DNA of 64,000 nucleotides. Source: Selenomonas sp. GACV-9. Its GTDB lineage: Bacteria > Bacillota > Negativicutes > Selenomonadales > Selenomonadaceae. The notes under the pieces were generated by a model, which saw nothing but the letters and a program-made list of their open reading frames with translations, did not search any database and had not been told where the DNA came from. The DNA is taken from the NCBI GenBank assembly GCA_900116485.1, contig FPAX01000007.1, positions 38,411 through 102,410 on the forward strand, read 5' to 3'. Positions 17,341 to 25,923 of this stretch are shown here, piece after piece; within the stretch, counting starts at the first letter, position 1, and every line of letters begins with the position of its first letter. The position numbers and the translations under genes are program-made.

Positions 17341-17370
17341 TTGCCTGGGAAACTTTCTGTAAAATATAAT
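17341..17370 (+). promoter_or_regulatory. Sigma-A-like promoter of the rnf operon
   Basis: TTGCCT, 18-base spacer, TATAAT; 82 bases upstream of rseC and just outside the inserted element. Confidence 0.65.
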
Positions 17371-17451
17371 TTTCACAATTAATAGGAAACAGGATATTTT
17401 GAATGTGAGTCGAATAGAGTAAGTGTATATCGATAGACGGGAGGAGAGCAA

Positions 17452-17868
17452 ATGAAACAGGAACAAGGTCTCGTCGTCGAGGTCTATGACGGGCTGGCGA
17501 AGATAAAAGTCGGTCGCCATGCAGAGTGCACGAGCTGCGGCGCGTGCCCGTCAAGCCGTCAGGTGATGGTCGAGGCGGTCAATAGCCTTGGGGCCCAGCC
17601 CGGTCAGCGCGTGCGCTTTGCACTGCAGGAGCAGGATGTGCTTGTCGGTGCATTTGTCGTGTTCGTGCTGCCGCTGCTAGGTGCAGGGCTTGGTGCTGTG
17701 GCTGGCTGGTGGCTGGCGCCGTCTCTGTCTTTGCCAGAGGCACAGGGGAGCGTGGGCGGCGCGGTTATAGCGCTGGTGCTGGCCCTGGCCTTTGTGCGCT
17801 CCTTTGACCGCCGAGTGGCCAGACGGCAGGAGATGAAACCCGTCATCGTCGAAATCCTGACGGATTGA
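17452..17868 (+). CDS. RseC/SoxR-reducing-system family membrane protein
   Basis: 138 residues of the RseC family: a cytoplasmic N-terminal domain with CTSCGACPSS (three Cys from residue 26), then two membrane helices (about 64-86 and 99-117). RseC-like proteins are commonly the first or last gene of rnf operons and are thought to help in electron transfer or maturation of the complex. It begins the operon here, 33 bases upstream of rnfC. Confidence 0.85.
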   Translation: MKQEQGLVVEVYDGLAKIKVGRHAECTSCGACPSSRQVMVEAVNSLGAQPGQRVRFALQEQDVLVGAFVVFVLPLLGAGLGAVAGWWLAPSLSLPEAQGSVGGAVIALVLALAFVRSFDRRVARRQEMKPVIVEILTD

Positions 17869-17901
17869 CGCGTAGATTGCGAAAGCTATGAGGTGATGTT
17901 G

Positions 17902-19257
17902 ATGTTCAAGAGTTTTTGGGGGGGAATCCATCCGCAGGACGGCAAGGCGCTGGCCAAGGATAAGCCCATCGAAGTGATGGCGCCACCGGCAGAGCTTGTC
18001 GTGCCGCTGAGCCAGCATATCGGTGCGCCGTGCGAGCCCTGCGTGAAGGTTGGCGATATGGTAAAGCGCGGTCAGCTTATCGGTACGAGTCCGGCGTTCA
18101 TGCATGCGGATATCCATGCGCCGGCGGCCGGCAAGGTCGTGCGCATCGAGGAGCGGCCGCATTCGGGGCGCATCAGCTGCCTGTCGGTGGTCATCGAATG
18201 CGATGGCACTGACGAATGGGCTGACGGCTTGCCGCTTGCTCGTGACTGGCAGGCGATGACGGATGCGGAAATCCTCAGCGCTATCCAGTCGGCGGGCATC
18301 GTCGGCATGGGCGGTGCGACCTTCCCAGCACATATCAAGCTGAACCCTTCTAAGCCCGTGGATATCTTGATCCTCAATGGTGCGGAATGCGAGCCGTATC
18401 TGACGGCAGACTACCGGCTGATGCTGGAGGAGCCTGGGCGCATCGTGGAAGGTGTGCAGATACTGGCCCGCGTGCTCGGCGTCAAGCGCAGCGTCATCGG
18501 CATCGAGGACAATAAGCCGGAGGCTATTGCGGCGCTGGAGACGGCCTGTGCTGGTACGGATATCGAGGTCAAGGCGCTCAAGACGAAATATCCGCAGGGC
18601 GCCGAGAAGATGCTCATAAAGGTCATCGCGGACCGCGAGGTACCGATGGGCGGCCTGCCGATGGATGTGGGGGCTGTCGTGCAGAATGTGGGTACTGTGG
18701 CGGCCATCGACGATGCGGTGGTGCATGGTCTGCCGCTTACCGAGCGTGTGACGACGGTGTCCGGTGATGCGGTGGCTGAGCCCAAGAACCTGCGCGTGCG
18801 CATCGGCACGAAGTATAGCGATGCGATCGCGTTCTGCGGCGGCCTGCGCGAGACGCCGGATAAGCTCATCGCTGGCGGCCCGATGATGGGCATGGCCCAG
18901 GCGACGGATGAAGTGCCCATCATGAAGGGATCGTCAGGCATCCTCGCGCTGACGCGCAAAGTCACCGGGCATGGCCCCGAGATGAACTGCATCCGCTGCG
19001 GGCGCTGCGTCAAGGCCTGCCCGATGGGGCTCGTGCCGAGCATGCTGTCAATCCTTTCCGAGCGGCAGGACTTTGCGGCCTGCCGGGATGAATACGGACT
19101 CATGAACTGTGTCGAGTGCGGCTGCTGCACCTATGTGTGCCCGGCCAAGCGCAATATCGTGCAATACATCAAGAATGCGAAGGGCTTTGTGCGGGCGGAG
19201 ATGGCCAAAGCCAAGGCCAAGGCTGATGCAAAGAAGAAGGAGGGCGATGGGAAATGA
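17902..19257 (+). CDS. rnfC: Rnf electron-transport complex subunit C
   Basis: 451 residues from the ATG at 17902 (GAGG 8 bases upstream; two nearer start codons are too close to it). RnfC is the peripheral subunit that binds NAD and FMN and exchanges electrons with NADH. Visible are FWGGIHPQDGKALAKDKPI at the N-terminus, the Gly-rich GIVGMGGATFPAHIKL segment of the flavin/NADH site, ILNGAECEPYLTADYR, and two 4Fe-4S motifs, CIRCGRCVKACP and CVECGCCTYVCP. The stop overlaps rnfD by 4 bases (ATGA). Confidence 0.96.
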   Translation: MFKSFWGGIHPQDGKALAKDKPIEVMAPPAELVVPLSQHIGAPCEPCVKVGDMVKRGQLIGTSPAFMHADIHAPAAGKVVRIEERPHSGRISCLSVVIECDGTDEWADGLPLARDWQAMTDAEILSAIQSAGIVGMGGATFPAHIKLNPSKPVDILILNGAECEPYLTADYRLMLEEPGRIVEGVQILARVLGVKRSVIGIEDNKPEAIAALETACAGTDIEVKALKTKYPQGAEKMLIKVIADREVPMGGLPMDVGAVVQNVGTVAAIDDAVVHGLPLTERVTTVSGDAVAEPKNLRVRIGTKYSDAIAFCGGLRETPDKLIAGGPMMGMAQATDEVPIMKGSSGILALTRKVTGHGPEMNCIRCGRCVKACPMGLVPSMLSILSERQDFAACRDEYGLMNCVECGCCTYVCPAKRNIVQYIKNAKGFVRAEMAKAKAKADAKKKEGDGK

Positions 19258-20243
19258 GTGAGACGCGCTACACGATTTCTGCCTCGCCGCATATCCGCGA
19301 CGATGAGACGATTTCCCATATCATGTGGCAGGTCAATGCGGCACTTTTGCCCGCAGCCCTGTTTGCCATCTGGTGGTTTGGTTTCCCCGCACTTATCAAT
19401 ATGCTTGTGGGTGTCATATTTGCCGTAGGCGCTGAGTATGTCTGGCAGCGCGCGCTCAAGCGGCCGGTTACGGCCTTCGATGGCAGTGCCTGCATCACGG
19501 GCCTCCTGCTGGCGATGTCGATGTCGCCGCTGCTGCCGCCGTATATGGTGGCTATCGGCTCGGTGCTGGCTATCGTGGTGGCCAAGCAGTCCATGGGCGG
19601 CCTGGGATTCAATATCTTCAATCCGGCGCATATTGGCCGGGCGGCGCTGATGGTTTCCTGGCCAGTGGCGATGACGACCTGGTCGAAGATGCAGGACATG
19701 AGCGCCGGCGTCGATGCGATGACGAGTGCGACGCCCCTCAACATCCTCAAATTGCAGGGCTATGATGCGCTGGTGAATACCTTTGGTGGGCAGGCGACCA
19801 TGTACTGGCATATGTTCGTCGGTACGCGCAACGGCTCCCTAGGCGAGACCAGCACGGTGCTGCTGCTCATCGGCGGCCTCTATCTGATTGTGAAAGGCTA
19901 TGTGAATTGGATCGTGCCAGCGGTCATGATTGCAACGGTGGGCGTGCTGACCTTTGTATTTGGGCCGGCAGGACTGTTCACGGGGGATCCGCTGTTTCAT
20001 ATGATGGCGGGGGGCCTTATGCTCGGTGCGTTCTTCATGGCCACCGATATGGTCACGATACCGATGACGGTCAAGGGGCAGATTATCTTTGCCGTAGGTG
20101 CTGGTGCAATCACGGTGCTGATCCGCCTGATTGGCGGCTATCCAGAGGGGGTCTGCTACTCGATCCTGCTGATGAATGCGGTGACGCCGCTTATCGATCG
20201 TTTCACGAAAACGCGGATTTTTGGCGCAGGGGGTGACAAATGA
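19254..20243 (+). CDS. rnfD: Rnf complex subunit D
   Basis: 329-residue integral membrane subunit with about eight to ten helices. The segment AMTSATPLNILK puts the flavinylated Thr at about residue 160, where FMN would be covalently attached. The GLGFNIFNPAHIGRA segment is also typical. It carries electrons across the membrane together with RnfG. Both ends overlap neighbours by 4 bases, indicating translational coupling through the operon. Confidence 0.95.
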   Translation: MSETRYTISASPHIRDDETISHIMWQVNAALLPAALFAIWWFGFPALINMLVGVIFAVGAEYVWQRALKRPVTAFDGSACITGLLLAMSMSPLLPPYMVAIGSVLAIVVAKQSMGGLGFNIFNPAHIGRAALMVSWPVAMTTWSKMQDMSAGVDAMTSATPLNILKLQGYDALVNTFGGQATMYWHMFVGTRNGSLGETSTVLLLIGGLYLIVKGYVNWIVPAVMIATVGVLTFVFGPAGLFTGDPLFHMMAGGLMLGAFFMATDMVTIPMTVKGQIIFAVGAGAITVLIRLIGGYPEGVCYSILLMNAVTPLIDRFTKTRIFGAGGDK

Positions 20244-20791
20244 TGGCTGAGGAACATTCGATTGTGAAGATTGCCGCCAATCTGGCCATGGCGTGTTTCA
20301 TCTCAGGCGTCGTCATCGGTTCGGTCTACTATGTGACTGCACCGGTGGCTGCCCAGAAGGCTGAGCTCATGCGGCAGGAGTCGATGAAGTCATTGGTTCC
20401 CGATGCGGAGGATTTCCAGCCGGTTGACGGTCATGAGGGCTGGTTTGCCGCACAGAAGGGGGGCAAGACCGCTGCTTATATCGTGCCGAGCGAGACCAAG
20501 GGCTATGGCGGCACCATCAAGCTGCTGGTGGCGGTCTCTGCCGATGCGAAGGTCATCGACTACAACATCCTCGAGCACAATGAGACGCCGGGGCTTGGCG
20601 ACAATGCACAGAAACCGGCTTTTCGCGGGCAGTTTGCAGGCAAGAGTGCTGCGGAACTGACGGTCACGAAGAATCCTGCCGACAAGGAGGCCATCCAGGC
20701 CATGACAGGTGCGACCATCTCCTCGCGGGCTGTGACCAAGGGCGTCAAGCAGGCCGTTGAGGAAGTCGCGCAGCTGACGGGAGGGAAATGA
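20240..20791 (+). CDS. rnfG: Rnf complex subunit G (FMN-binding)
   Basis: 183 residues: one N-terminal membrane helix (about 14-36) and an extracytoplasmic FMN-binding domain. The flavinylation motif TGATISS places the modified Thr at residue 159. GLGDNAQKPAFRGQFAGK is a typical substrate-facing segment. It overlaps rnfD by 4 bases and is followed by rnfE after one base. Confidence 0.95.
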   Translation: MMAEEHSIVKIAANLAMACFISGVVIGSVYYVTAPVAAQKAELMRQESMKSLVPDAEDFQPVDGHEGWFAAQKGGKTAAYIVPSETKGYGGTIKLLVAVSADAKVIDYNILEHNETPGLGDNAQKPAFRGQFAGKSAAELTVTKNPADKEAIQAMTGATISSRAVTKGVKQAVEEVAQLTGGK

Positions 20792-20792
20792 T

Positions 20793-21443
20793 ATGAAGGA
20801 ACTTTGGCAGATCTTCAGCAAAGGGCTCGTGGCGGAGAATCCTATCTTCATTCTCGCCTTGTCCCTGTGCCCGGCTCTGGCCGTCACGACAACGGTCATC
20901 AATGGCTTGACGATGGGCCTTACGGTCACCTTCGTCATCACGACGAACAATGTGGTCGTCTCGATCGTTCGCAAGTGGGTAAATCCCAAGGTGCGTGTGC
21001 CGGTCTATATCACGTCGATTGCCACGATCGTCACGGTGGCGCAGCTCGTGCTGCAGGCCTATTTCCCCGAGCTGTACAAGGCCATGGGCATCTATCTGGC
21101 GCTGGTCGTCGTCTTTGCGATCATCCTGGCGCGCGCCGAGGTCTATGCCTCGAAACATGGCGTCGTCAAATCCTTTGCTGACGGTTTTGGCATGGGCTGC
21201 GGTTTCACGCTGGCCATGCTGATCATCTCGGTGATCCGCGAGCTCATAGGCGCGGGGACAATCCTCGGCATGCCGGTGTTCGGCGAGGGCTATGAGCCCA
21301 TGCTCATGATGGTATTGCCGCCGGGGGCCTTTATCCTGATCGGCTATCTCGTCGCGGCGACCAAGACCTGGAACAAACATGTGGAAGAACGGCGGGCGCG
21401 GGAAGCGCGCCGGCTCGAGGCAATGAAGGGGGCTGAGTCGTAA
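20793..21443 (+). CDS. rnfE: Rnf complex subunit E
   Basis: 216 residues, six predicted membrane helices, NPIFILALSLCPALAVTTT near the N-terminus with the Cys that helps hold the intramembrane iron-sulfur cluster shared with RnfA. The C-terminal tail (ERRAREARRLEAMK) is cytoplasmic and charged. The stop shares a base with the rnfA ATG (TAATG). Confidence 0.95.
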   Translation: MKELWQIFSKGLVAENPIFILALSLCPALAVTTTVINGLTMGLTVTFVITTNNVVVSIVRKWVNPKVRVPVYITSIATIVTVAQLVLQAYFPELYKAMGIYLALVVVFAIILARAEVYASKHGVVKSFADGFGMGCGFTLAMLIISVIRELIGAGTILGMPVFGEGYEPMLMMVLPPGAFILIGYLVAATKTWNKHVEERRAREARRLEAMKGAES

Positions 21444-22018
21444 TGGCAGAATATCTTACGTTGTTCATCGGCGCGGTCATCGTCAACAATTTCGTGCTGA
21501 CGAAATTCCTCGGCCTGTGCATCTTCTTTGGTATCTCGAAGAATCTCAGCGCCTCGGTGGGCATGGGCATGGCTGTGACCTCGGTCATGACGATGAGCTC
21601 CATCCTGGCCTGGATTGTCTATTTCTTTGTGCTGCAGCCGCTCGGGCTGACCTTCCTGACGACTATCGTGTTCGTCGTGCTGACGGCAAGTTTCGTGCAG
21701 CTCTTGGAGCTCATCATCAAGAAACAGGCGCCGGCCCTCTACAACATGTGGGGCATCTACCTGCTGCTGATCGCGACGAACTGCATCGTGCTGGCTGTGC
21801 CGCTGCTGAACGTCGAGAACAGCTACAGCCTCATGAAGAGCATCGTCTTTGCCATCGGCTCAGGTCTCGGCTTTGCCGTGGCCATCATCCTGATGGCGAG
21901 CCTGCGGGAAAAGCTCGCCTATGCTGACGTACCCAAGCCCCTAGAGGGCATCGGCATTGCCTTCATCTTAGCTGGCATGCTGTCGCTGGCTTTCCTGGGC
22001 TTTTCGGGGATGTTATAA
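21443..22018 (+). CDS. rnfA: Rnf complex subunit A
   Basis: 191 residues, six predicted membrane helices, NNFVLTKFLGLCIFFGISK with the conserved Cys for the intramembrane cluster, and ATNCIVLAV in the second half. Homologous to RnfE but inverted in the membrane. Translation is coupled to rnfE; rnfB follows after 39 bases with its own ribosome-binding site. Confidence 0.95.
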   Translation: MAEYLTLFIGAVIVNNFVLTKFLGLCIFFGISKNLSASVGMGMAVTSVMTMSSILAWIVYFFVLQPLGLTFLTTIVFVVLTASFVQLLELIIKKQAPALYNMWGIYLLLIATNCIVLAVPLLNVENSYSLMKSIVFAIGSGLGFAVAIILMASLREKLAYADVPKPLEGIGIAFILAGMLSLAFLGFSGML

Positions 22019-22057
22019 AGGCCTTCTCCAAGGAGAGGTGCCACTAGGAGGTACTCT

Positions 22058-22888
22058 ATGAACACAGCAATCATGATAATCGTCGTGCTCGTTGGCGTCG
22101 GCGCTTTCTTCGGGATCGTGCTCGCGCTGGCAGACAGGAAATTTGCCATGGAGGTCAATCCGCTGATTCATGAGGTGGAAGACATCCTGCCCAAGGGGCA
22201 GTGCGGTGCCTGCGGCTTTGCAGGCTGCGCCAAGTATGCGGAGGCTGTCGTCGAAGATGAGTCGGTGCCGCCGGATCTCTGCGTGCCGGGCAAGGCGGCG
22301 GTAGCCGCTAAGGTAGCTGAGCTCACGGGCAAGAAGGCCGGCGCATCTGAGCCGAAATACGCACATCTGAAGTGCCGCGGCACCAAGACGGCTGCGGCTA
22401 TGGCCGCAAATTACGAGGGCGTGCCTGACTGTGCAGCGGCAAAGCTCATCCAGGGCGGCCCGAAGGGCTGCAAGTATGGCTGCATCGGCTTTGGCAACTG
22501 CGTCAGGGCCTGCCCCTTTGGGGCGCTGTCGATGGGCGCTGACGGCCTGCCTGTGGTCGATAAGGCAATTTGCACGGGCTGCGGCAAGTGCGTGGCAACC
22601 TGCCCGCAGGCCCTGCTTACCTTGCAGACCTTCACGGCCCCCGTGCAGGTCGAATGCAGCTCCCACGATAAAGGTCCTGTGGCCAGGAAACTCTGCCAGA
22701 ATGCCTGCATCGGCTGCGGGCTCTGCATGCGCAGCTGCACGCAGGGGGCTATCACCATCGACCGTTTCGTGGCCGTGGTTGATCAGTCAAAGTGCCAGGA
22801 CTGCCTGGAACCCCTTTGCCTGGCCAAGTGTCCGACCAAGGCAATCCAGAGCCTCGTGCAGCGTGAGGAACGCGCGGCTGTGGTATAA
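22058..22888 (+). CDS. rnfB: Rnf complex subunit B (polyferredoxin)
   Basis: 276 residues: an N-terminal membrane helix (about 4-25), a 4Fe-4S domain (CGACGFAGCAKYAE), and at least two further ferredoxin-type cluster pairs (CVRACPFGAL, CTGCGKCVATCP, CIGCGLCMRSC, CQDCLEPLCLAKCP). It takes electrons from reduced ferredoxin and passes them into the membrane arm; the complex pumps ions while reducing NAD. Gene order rseC-C-D-G-E-A-B follows the firmicute pattern. Its stop overlaps an in-frame ATG of the next gene, but that gene probably starts later. Confidence 0.96.
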   Translation: MNTAIMIIVVLVGVGAFFGIVLALADRKFAMEVNPLIHEVEDILPKGQCGACGFAGCAKYAEAVVEDESVPPDLCVPGKAAVAAKVAELTGKKAGASEPKYAHLKCRGTKTAAAMAANYEGVPDCAAAKLIQGGPKGCKYGCIGFGNCVRACPFGALSMGADGLPVVDKAICTGCGKCVATCPQALLTLQTFTAPVQVECSSHDKGPVARKLCQNACIGCGLCMRSCTQGAITIDRFVAVVDQSKCQDCLEPLCLAKCPTKAIQSLVQREERAAVV

Positions 22889-22920
22889 TGAAGGTATCAT
22901 ATACGATAAGGACTGATTGG

Positions 22921-24243
22921 ATGAATGTAGAAACGGAAGAATTGCTTGATTTCATCGCCGAGTGCCCGACGCCTTTCCACACGGTGCAGGCAAGCGCGAC
23001 GCGGCTGCGGCTGGCAGGCTTTGCCGAGCTGTCGCTGACTGAGCCTTGGGAGCTTCGTCGGGGCGGCAAGTACTTTGTGACGGTTTACGACTCGACCCTG
23101 CTGGCTTTTGTCGTGGGCGAGACGGAGGGACCACTGCGGATAACGGCGGCCCATACGGACTTTCCATGTTTCCGCATAAAGCCGCAGGCCAGCATCGTCA
23201 AGGAGAAGTGCGGCCTGTTGAATGTCGAGAAATACGGCGGTCTTATCCTGCGCTCGTGGCTTGACCGGCCGCTTTCTTTGGCAGGCAAGGTCGTCCTGCG
23301 CGGCGAGGATGCATTCAATCCGGAAATCCGGCTCGTGGATTTCGAGCGTCCGCTGGTGACAATCCCGAGCCTGGCCATCCATATGGACCGCGAGGTCAAC
23401 GACGAGGGCAAGCTCAATGCCCAGACTGATATGCTGCCGCTGGCGGCAGCCTTTGCCGCGGCAGGGAAAACTGCTGATGGGGGCGAAGAAGAGGCGGGGG
23501 AGGACAGCGAGAAGGAATTCTTTACAAAATGGCTGGCCGCCGAGCTGGAGGCGTCAGCTCAAGATATCCTTTCCTATGAGCTGTCGGCTTATCCTGTGGA
23601 GCATGGTTGTGCACTGGGGCTGCGAGCTGAGCTTGTTTCGTCGCCGCGCCTTGATAACCTGACATCGGTGCAGGCCTGCCTTGACGGCATCTGCGCGGCT
23701 GATGCGGCAGGCCGGGGGCTGAGTCTTACCGCACTGTTTGATAACGAGGAAGTCGGCAGCAATACCAAGCAGGGAGCAGGCTCGGCTGTGCTTATGCAGG
23801 TGTTGGAGCGCAGCTATGCTGCCTTGGAGCTTCCTAAGGAGCAGCTTTTTACCGATATCGCCGCGGGCTTTATGCTGTCCGTGGATGTCGCCCATGCCGT
23901 GCATCCGAATCATGTGGATAAGGCTGACCCTGTCGTGCATCCGGTGCTGGGCGGCGGCCTTGTCATCAAGCAGGCTGCGAGCCAGTCGTATGCTGGTGAT
24001 GCCGAGGCTGTGGCAATCGTGCGCGGTCTCTGTGAGGATGAGGACATCGCGTGGCAGCAGTTCGTCAACCGCAGTGACAGCCGTGGCGGCTCGACTCTTG
24101 GTTCGATTGCCTCGGCGCTGGTACCGATGCGGACGATGGATGTAGGTGTGCCAATCCTTTCGATGCATTCAGCGCGTGAGACGATGGCTGGTGCCGATCA
24201 GCAGGCCCTCGTGCGCCTGCTCCAGCGGTTCTATCGGGGATAG
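22921..24243 (+). CDS. apeB: M18 family aminopeptidase
   Basis: 440 residues from the ATG at 22921 (MNVETEELLDFIAECPTPFH), which matches the usual M18 N-terminus; a longer frame from 22888 overlaps rnfB. M18 enzymes are cobalt/zinc tetrahedral aminopeptidases that preferentially release acidic or neutral N-terminal residues in the cytoplasm. Metal-site segments are AAHTDFPCFRIKP, DNEEVGSNTKQGAGS, MLSVDVAHAVHPN and the C-terminal LSMHSARETM. Co-transcription with rnf is likely from the 32-base gap, though no functional link is known. Confidence 0.9.
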   Translation: MNVETEELLDFIAECPTPFHTVQASATRLRLAGFAELSLTEPWELRRGGKYFVTVYDSTLLAFVVGETEGPLRITAAHTDFPCFRIKPQASIVKEKCGLLNVEKYGGLILRSWLDRPLSLAGKVVLRGEDAFNPEIRLVDFERPLVTIPSLAIHMDREVNDEGKLNAQTDMLPLAAAFAAAGKTADGGEEEAGEDSEKEFFTKWLAAELEASAQDILSYELSAYPVEHGCALGLRAELVSSPRLDNLTSVQACLDGICAADAAGRGLSLTALFDNEEVGSNTKQGAGSAVLMQVLERSYAALELPKEQLFTDIAAGFMLSVDVAHAVHPNHVDKADPVVHPVLGGGLVIKQAASQSYAGDAEAVAIVRGLCEDEDIAWQQFVNRSDSRGGSTLGSIASALVPMRTMDVGVPILSMHSARETMAGADQQALVRLLQRFYRG

Positions 24244-24253
24244 TATAAGATGG

Positions 24254-24305
24254 AAACGATGTGTGTATTGTATACAGATATACTTTACATACATCGTTTT
24301 TTTTT
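24254..24305 (+). terminator. Terminator of the rnf-apeB operon
   Basis: Stem AACGATGTGTGTA / TACATACATCGTT followed by nine or more T. Confidence 0.88.
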
Positions 24306-24317
24306 ATGTTCAAGCGG

Positions 24318-24346
24318 TTGCTTGTGTATATGCACTATGCTATAAT
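24318..24346 (+). promoter_or_regulatory. Sigma-A-like promoter of the TAXI-TRAP operon
   Basis: TTGCTT, 17-base spacer, TATAAT; 55 bases upstream of the binding-protein start. Confidence 0.75.
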
Positions 24347-24401
24347 TACATATGAGATATGAATAATACTGTATGCAAAAAAAGACATGGGAGGCGTTTG
24401 T

Positions 24402-25364
24402 ATGAACTTTGGTAGATTCAAGAAACTGGCAGCTATTGGTATGGCCATGGTCGTTTCGGCAGCACTGCTGACAGGTTGCGGCGGCGATGATGGCGGCAAG
24501 AAGTTCCTGAATATCGCAACGGGCGGCACGGCCGGCACGTACTATCCAATCGGTGGTGCGATGGCTGAGATCCTCAACAAGGATATCAAGGGCATGAACG
24601 CCAGCGCCCAGAGCACGGGCGCTACGGTAGCGAATATCAACATGCTGAAGGACGGCTCGGTGGATCTGGCTATCGTTCAGAATGATATTACCTATTATGC
24701 CGTCAATGGCACGGAGATGTTCACGGACAAGAAGGTCGACAATATCCGCGGCATTGCCACGCTGTATCCGGAGACCTGCCAGTTCGTGACCCTCGACAAG
24801 TCCGGCATCAAGTCGATTGCTGACCTCAAGGGCAAGAAGGTCGCTGTCGGTGCAGCTGGTTCGGGCGCTGAGGCCAATGCGCGTCAGATCCTCGAGGCTT
24901 ATGGCATCACCTATAACGATATCGAAGTCCAGTACCTGTCCTTCGGCGAAGGCGCCAGCGCTCTCAAAGATGGCAATGTCGATGCAGCTTTCCTGACGGC
25001 AGGCTATCCGACGGCATCGGTACAGGATATCAGCTCCCAGAACAAGATCCGCCTGCTGCCGGTTGATGCCGACAAGGCTGATGCGCTGATTGCGAAGTAT
25101 CCGTTCTATACGAAGACGACGATTCCGGCTGGTACGTATGCTGGATTTGATGAGGAGGTCAAGACGATTTCCGTCATGGCTATGCTCGTAGCAACGGACA
25201 AGGTGGATGACAAGCTCGGCTACGATATCGCCAAGGCCATCTTCTCGAACCTTGACCGCCTGCAGGCCGCTCATTCGGTCGGCAAGCTCATCACGAAAGA
25301 GGGAGCTACGAAGGGCATGTCCCTGCCGATGAATGCTGGTGCAGAGAAGTTCTTCAAAGAGTAA
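24402..25364 (+). CDS. TAXI-family TRAP transporter solute-binding lipoprotein
   Basis: 320 residues from the ATG at 24402 with GGAGG 7 bases upstream. The signal peptide ends in the lipobox LLTGC, so it is a lipoprotein. The TAXI-family signature is the N-terminal ATGGTAGTYYPIGGAMAEI, with the substrate loop VAVGAAGSGAEANARQILEAYG further on. It captures a substrate, probably a dicarboxylate or amino acid such as glutamate, for the fused permease encoded downstream. A hairpin between this gene and the next probably favours its higher expression. Confidence 0.92.
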   Translation: MNFGRFKKLAAIGMAMVVSAALLTGCGGDDGGKKFLNIATGGTAGTYYPIGGAMAEILNKDIKGMNASAQSTGATVANINMLKDGSVDLAIVQNDITYYAVNGTEMFTDKKVDNIRGIATLYPETCQFVTLDKSGIKSIADLKGKKVAVGAAGSGAEANARQILEAYGITYNDIEVQYLSFGEGASALKDGNVDAAFLTAGYPTASVQDISSQNKIRLLPVDADKADALIAKYPFYTKTTIPAGTYAGFDEEVKTISVMAMLVATDKVDDKLGYDIAKAIFSNLDRLQAAHSVGKLITKEGATKGMSLPMNAGAEKFFKE

Positions 25365-25383
25365 ACGATAGTGATTGCCGCAG

Positions 25384-25414
25384 ATATGCCTTCCTCAATA
25401 TGGGGAAGGCATAT
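25384..25414 (+). promoter_or_regulatory. Intra-operon hairpin between binding protein and downstream genes
   Basis: 11-bp perfect stem ATATGCCTTCC / GGAAGGCATAT with no long T run; typical of partial attenuation or 3'-end protection after a binding-protein gene. Confidence 0.65.
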
Positions 25415-25437
25415 TTAGTGAGAGGGAAGTGTCAGAA

Positions 25438-25923
25438 TTGTCTAAGCTGAGGAGACTGCCTGTCTGGTTGTGCATCCTGGGCATATTGCTCGGGCTCGGG
25501 AATGTACTGAGCCAGCCATGCTTGTTCGTCAAGGCAGGCGGGCAGAGGGTGGCGGTCATGCCTGCAGCGCCGGGAACGCCATTTACGATCCATTTCATCC
25601 ATTCGGTGCAGAAGACACCGATTTGGGAGAATCTGGCGGTGGCTGCAGATGGCAGCAGTTTTGTCCTTCACTCGACACGATATCAGTCTTTTGGCGTCGG
25701 GCTGCCCTTCCTTGAGCAGGAGGGCAATTTCCGGCAGGAAGGCGATTATTACATCATGGATGACATGGAGCGGCATTTCCCGCGTCTCACGCTGCGGACT
25801 GGCGTCGGTACAAAGCTGACGTTGACGCTGGGCGGGCGCGAATACCGTCTCTATGAATCGTATCCGCCGGGAACGCCGGTAGAACTATTTGTCAGTCCAT
25901 TAGGGAAAGGAATGTTATCATGA
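25438..25923 (+). CDS. DUF1850 protein of TAXI-TRAP operons
   Basis: 161 residues from TTG 25438, which stands 10 bases after GAGGGA; GTG 25429 is also possible but too close to that site. One N-terminal membrane segment precedes a small domain with FTIHFIHSVQKTPIWE and STRYQSFGVGLPF, typical of DUF1850. Such proteins are encoded between the TAXI binding protein and its permease and probably assist the transporter from the outer face of the membrane. The end overlaps the permease start by 4 bases. Confidence 0.8.
   Translation: MSKLRRLPVWLCILGILLGLGNVLSQPCLFVKAGGQRVAVMPAAPGTPFTIHFIHSVQKTPIWENLAVAADGSSFVLHSTRYQSFGVGLPFLEQEGNFRQEGDYYIMDDMERHFPRLTLRTGVGTKLTLTLGGREYRLYESYPPGTPVELFVSPLGKGMLS

Noticed and set aside
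24285..25274. Long minus-strand frame opposite the TAXI binding protein, and similar long antisense frames across the GC-rich core genes
   Set aside because: Antisense frames are common at this GC content; they lack ribosome-binding sites and lie opposite well-recognised genes.
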